NCBI GenBank assembly: GCA_009782015.1
Contig: WQUP01000055.1
Coordinates: 1 to 6,535 of the forward strand
From: Endomicrobiia bacterium
GTDB lineage: Bacteria > Elusimicrobiota > Endomicrobiia > Endomicrobiales > Endomicrobiaceae
Direction: 5' to 3'
DNA length: 6,535 bases
Each line of letters opens with the position of its first letter. Position 1 is the first letter of the stretch. Shown piece by piece: positions 5,196 through 6,535 of this stretch. The notes beneath the pieces were generated by a model. It saw only the letters and a list, made by a program, of their open reading frames with translations, had not been told where the DNA came from and ran no database searches. The position numbers and the translations under genes were made by a program.

Positions 5196-6319
5196 GAGTT
5201 TACGGACACTTCCTTCTGTTCGTTTCTTTTTTCTTGTTCTACTCGGCTGGCAGCATTTATGTCGCGTGGAGGCTTGTGAGCGGCTTTCGTGTTGCGCCGC
5301 CGCATTCGCGCATTGTTTATTGGTCGTTTTTTATAATGGCCGCGGTTGCAACCGTTGCGTTTTATTTCAGCACTTACAATATAAATTTTTTCATATCGTT
5401 TCTCGGGCCGCTTGGCGGAATATGGATGGGCATGATAGGTATCGCCGCAGGTTTCCTTTTGGCAAACGATATTTTAAATCTCGCAAACCTTCGGTTTGGA
5501 TTTTTTAACCGGCAAAGTTTCCTTCACTATTCAACGCTTGTTGCCGCTGTCTTAAGCCTTTTGCTGTGCGCATGGGCTTTGTTCAACGCCGCTTCCATAC
5601 TTAAAGTAAAAGAAATTCATTTGAAAGTTCCGGGGCTTAAAACCGATAAAGTAAGCGTTGTTTTGCTTGCGGATATGCATATAACCAATTTTACGGCCGG
5701 GAAGAATATTCAAAAAATAGTTGAAATTTCAAACGGTTTAGATCCTGACATAGTTGTAATCGGCGGCGATTTGCTCGATACCGACGTATCGGAAACTTAC
5801 GCGCTTTACGGGCTTGATAAACTGCGCGCGAAGTACGGCATTTTTGCGGTGACGGGCAACCACGAATACTATGCCGGCATTAAGTACTGCGAAGATTTAT
5901 GCAAAAGCCTTAACATAAAACTGCTCAGAAATGAAAGTTTTGACATTGAAAACGTCATAACTGTCGCCGGAATAAACGACAAGTACGGCGCGAAAGTCGG
6001 CGTTGACAAGTTTGATATTCCCGCGGCTTTTGCAGCCGCGGACAAAAATTCACCCGTGCTTTTTATAAGCCACAGGCCTGAAGCGTTTGCCAAAGCGTCA
6101 AATATGGATTTCAACATAGTGCAGCTTTCCGGGCATGTCCACGCCGGACAGATTCCTCCGGTTGAGATAATACTGCGGATATTCAAAAAATATTTTTGGG
6201 GCTTGTATTCAAATAACGGCTCTTATATGTATGTGACTTCAGGCGCGCGCTGGTGGCGGTCGCCGATGAGGGCTTTTAACTATTCGGAGATTGTTAAAAT
6301 CGTACTTGAAAGGGAATAA
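5192..6319 (+). CDS. Membrane-anchored calcineurin-like metallophosphoesterase (YaeI/YkuE type)
   Basis: 375 aa. Four hydrophobic segments (about 4-28, 42-62, 65-95, 108-132) anchor the protein. A metallophosphoesterase domain follows with all five metal-site motifs: DMH (Asp161, His163), GGD (Asp193), GNHE (Asn223, His224), SHRPE (His294) and GHVHAGQ (His315, His317). It closes with the family-typical tail SGARWWRSPMR. Such enzymes use a two-metal centre to cleave phosphoester bonds. YaeI, YkuE and the chlamydial lipid A enzyme LpxG are distant relatives, so a lipid or envelope phosphoester substrate is possible but unproven. It starts inside the stop of the DUF4416 gene, with AAGG seven bases upstream as ribosome site. 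It is the last gene before the hairpin-rich spacer. The family call is firm; the substrate is unknown. Confidence 0.92.
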   Translation: MRVYGHFLLFVSFFLFYSAGSIYVAWRLVSGFRVAPPHSRIVYWSFFIMAAVATVAFYFSTYNINFFISFLGPLGGIWMGMIGIAAGFLLANDILNLANLRFGFFNRQSFLHYSTLVAAVLSLLLCAWALFNAASILKVKEIHLKVPGLKTDKVSVVLLADMHITNFTAGKNIQKIVEISNGLDPDIVVIGGDLLDTDVSETYALYGLDKLRAKYGIFAVTGNHEYYAGIKYCEDLCKSLNIKLLRNESFDIENVITVAGINDKYGAKVGVDKFDIPAAFAAADKNSPVLFISHRPEAFAKASNMDFNIVQLSGHVHAGQIPPVEIILRIFKKYFWGLYSNNGSYMYVTSGARWWRSPMRAFNYSEIVKIVLERE

Positions 6320-6323
6320 AGAC

Positions 6324-6345
6324 GGGGGGAGCGCTGCGCCCCCCC
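6324..6345 (+). terminator. GC-rich hairpin after the phosphoesterase gene, possible terminator
   Basis: GGGGGG-A-GCG pairs with CGC-CCCCCC around a CTG loop, four bases after the stop codon. The nearest T-run (6360-6364) is about 15 nt downstream, so it is not a textbook intrinsic terminator. A dispersed repeat or a factor-assisted terminator is equally possible. Confidence 0.45.
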
Positions 6346-6354
6346 AACCCCTGC

Positions 6355-6384
6355 CATACTTTTTGCAGACGTTCAAAAAGTATG
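6355..6384. repeat. 11-bp perfect hairpin CATACTTTTTG / CAAAAAGTATG
   Basis: Perfect 11-bp arms (6355-6365 and 6374-6384) enclose an 8-nt loop. A second GCAAAAA copy at 6384-6390 can compete for the TTTTTGC arm, allowing an alternative fold. It follows the GC-rich hairpin directly. Confidence 0.75.
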
Positions 6385-6393
6385 CAAAAAAAC

Positions 6394-6437
6394 TGCCGCC
6401 GGATGCGCATTCGCTAAGATTTTCGCGGCAAATCCGG
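6394..6437. repeat. Two overlapping inverted repeats, TGCCGC/GCGGCA and CCGGAT/ATCCGG
   Basis: TGCCGC (6394-6399) matches GCGGCA (6425-6430), and CCGGAT (6399-6404) matches ATCCGG (6432-6437). The pairs share one base and cross, so they are alternative structures. The short arms make this a weaker call than the neighbouring hairpins. Confidence 0.4.
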
Positions 6438-6440
6438 AAC

Positions 6441-6456
6441 TGACCCTTTAGGGTCA
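6441..6456. repeat. 16-bp palindrome TGACCCT-TT-AGGGTCA
   Basis: Seven-base perfect arms around a two-base centre. It abuts the next hairpin with no gap. It could be a protein-binding palindrome or part of the composite repeat; no gene start is visible beside it to support an operator role. Confidence 0.55.
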
Positions 6457-6483
6457 TCCCCGAATGTCTTAATCGGGGATCCA
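6453..6483. repeat. GTCATCCCCGA...TCGGGGATCCA hairpin repeat
   Basis: ATCCCCGA (6456-6463) pairs perfectly with TCGGGGAT (6473-6480) around a nine-base loop, framed by GTC and CCA. It has the frame of widely dispersed bacterial intergenic repeats (compare Neisseria dRS3-type ATTCCC...GGGAAT). The remaining 52 bases of the window are AT-rich with no supportable gene. Confidence 0.75.
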
Positions 6484-6535
6484 TTTTTGATAAAAATAAT
6501 ATTTTATTCCTTGTATTTTTTTCGACTGCTAACAT

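Noticed and set aside
6487..6517. Promoter TTGATA...TGTATT in the AT-rich tail
   Set aside because: The spacing is about 19 bp, the -10 is poor and no gene start is visible before the window ends.
6239..6535. Minus-strand open frame at the right edge
   Set aside because: It runs through the hairpin repeats and into the phosphoesterase 3' end. The translation is a product of repeats and has no plausible domain.

Overview
The window holds six protein genes in three transcription blocks, and every non-overlapping gene junction contains repeat-rich intergenic DNA. Moderate GC, Gram-negative-type genes (an exported protein, a DUF4416 protein, a membrane-anchored phosphoesterase) and hairpin-rich spacers suggest an anaerobic bacterium of an Elusimicrobiota/Omnitrophota-like lineage. 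This placement is a weak inference; there is no rRNA or marker gene here.

Left block (+, 27-3191): a 670-aa sensor histidine kinase with a large multi-pass membrane sensor, then a 346-aa response regulator. The regulator's output is not a DNA-binding domain. It looks like a NERD (nuclease-related, PD-(D/E)XK-like) domain with the EID and ExK motif residues present. The pair therefore reads as a two-component system in which a membrane signal would control a nuclease-like effector. This is the most unusual thing in the window.

Middle block (-, 4459-3294): a DUF1232/YkvA-like small membrane protein, coupled by an ATGA overlap to an uncharacterised exported Ala/Lys/Gln-rich protein. It converges on the regulator gene.

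Right block (+, 4665-6319): a DUF4416 protein, coupled by an ATGA overlap to a four-TM membrane-anchored calcineurin-like metallophosphoesterase. A plausible sigma70-type promoter lies at 4601-4630.

Intergenic DNA: three spacers (2038-2130, 3190-3294, 4470-4586) hold long inverted repeats with different sequences but one architecture. Each arm is a short tandem array of 7- or 8-bp words, the two arms are reverse complements, and the boundary falls at or near a gene end. The third carries a second, GTCAT...ATCCA-framed hairpin repeat in its loop. The spacer after the last gene (6320-6535) is a string of hairpins, one of them with the same GTCAT...ATCCA frame, followed by an AT-rich tail with no gene. 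No tRNA, rRNA, CRISPR array or transposase gene was seen.
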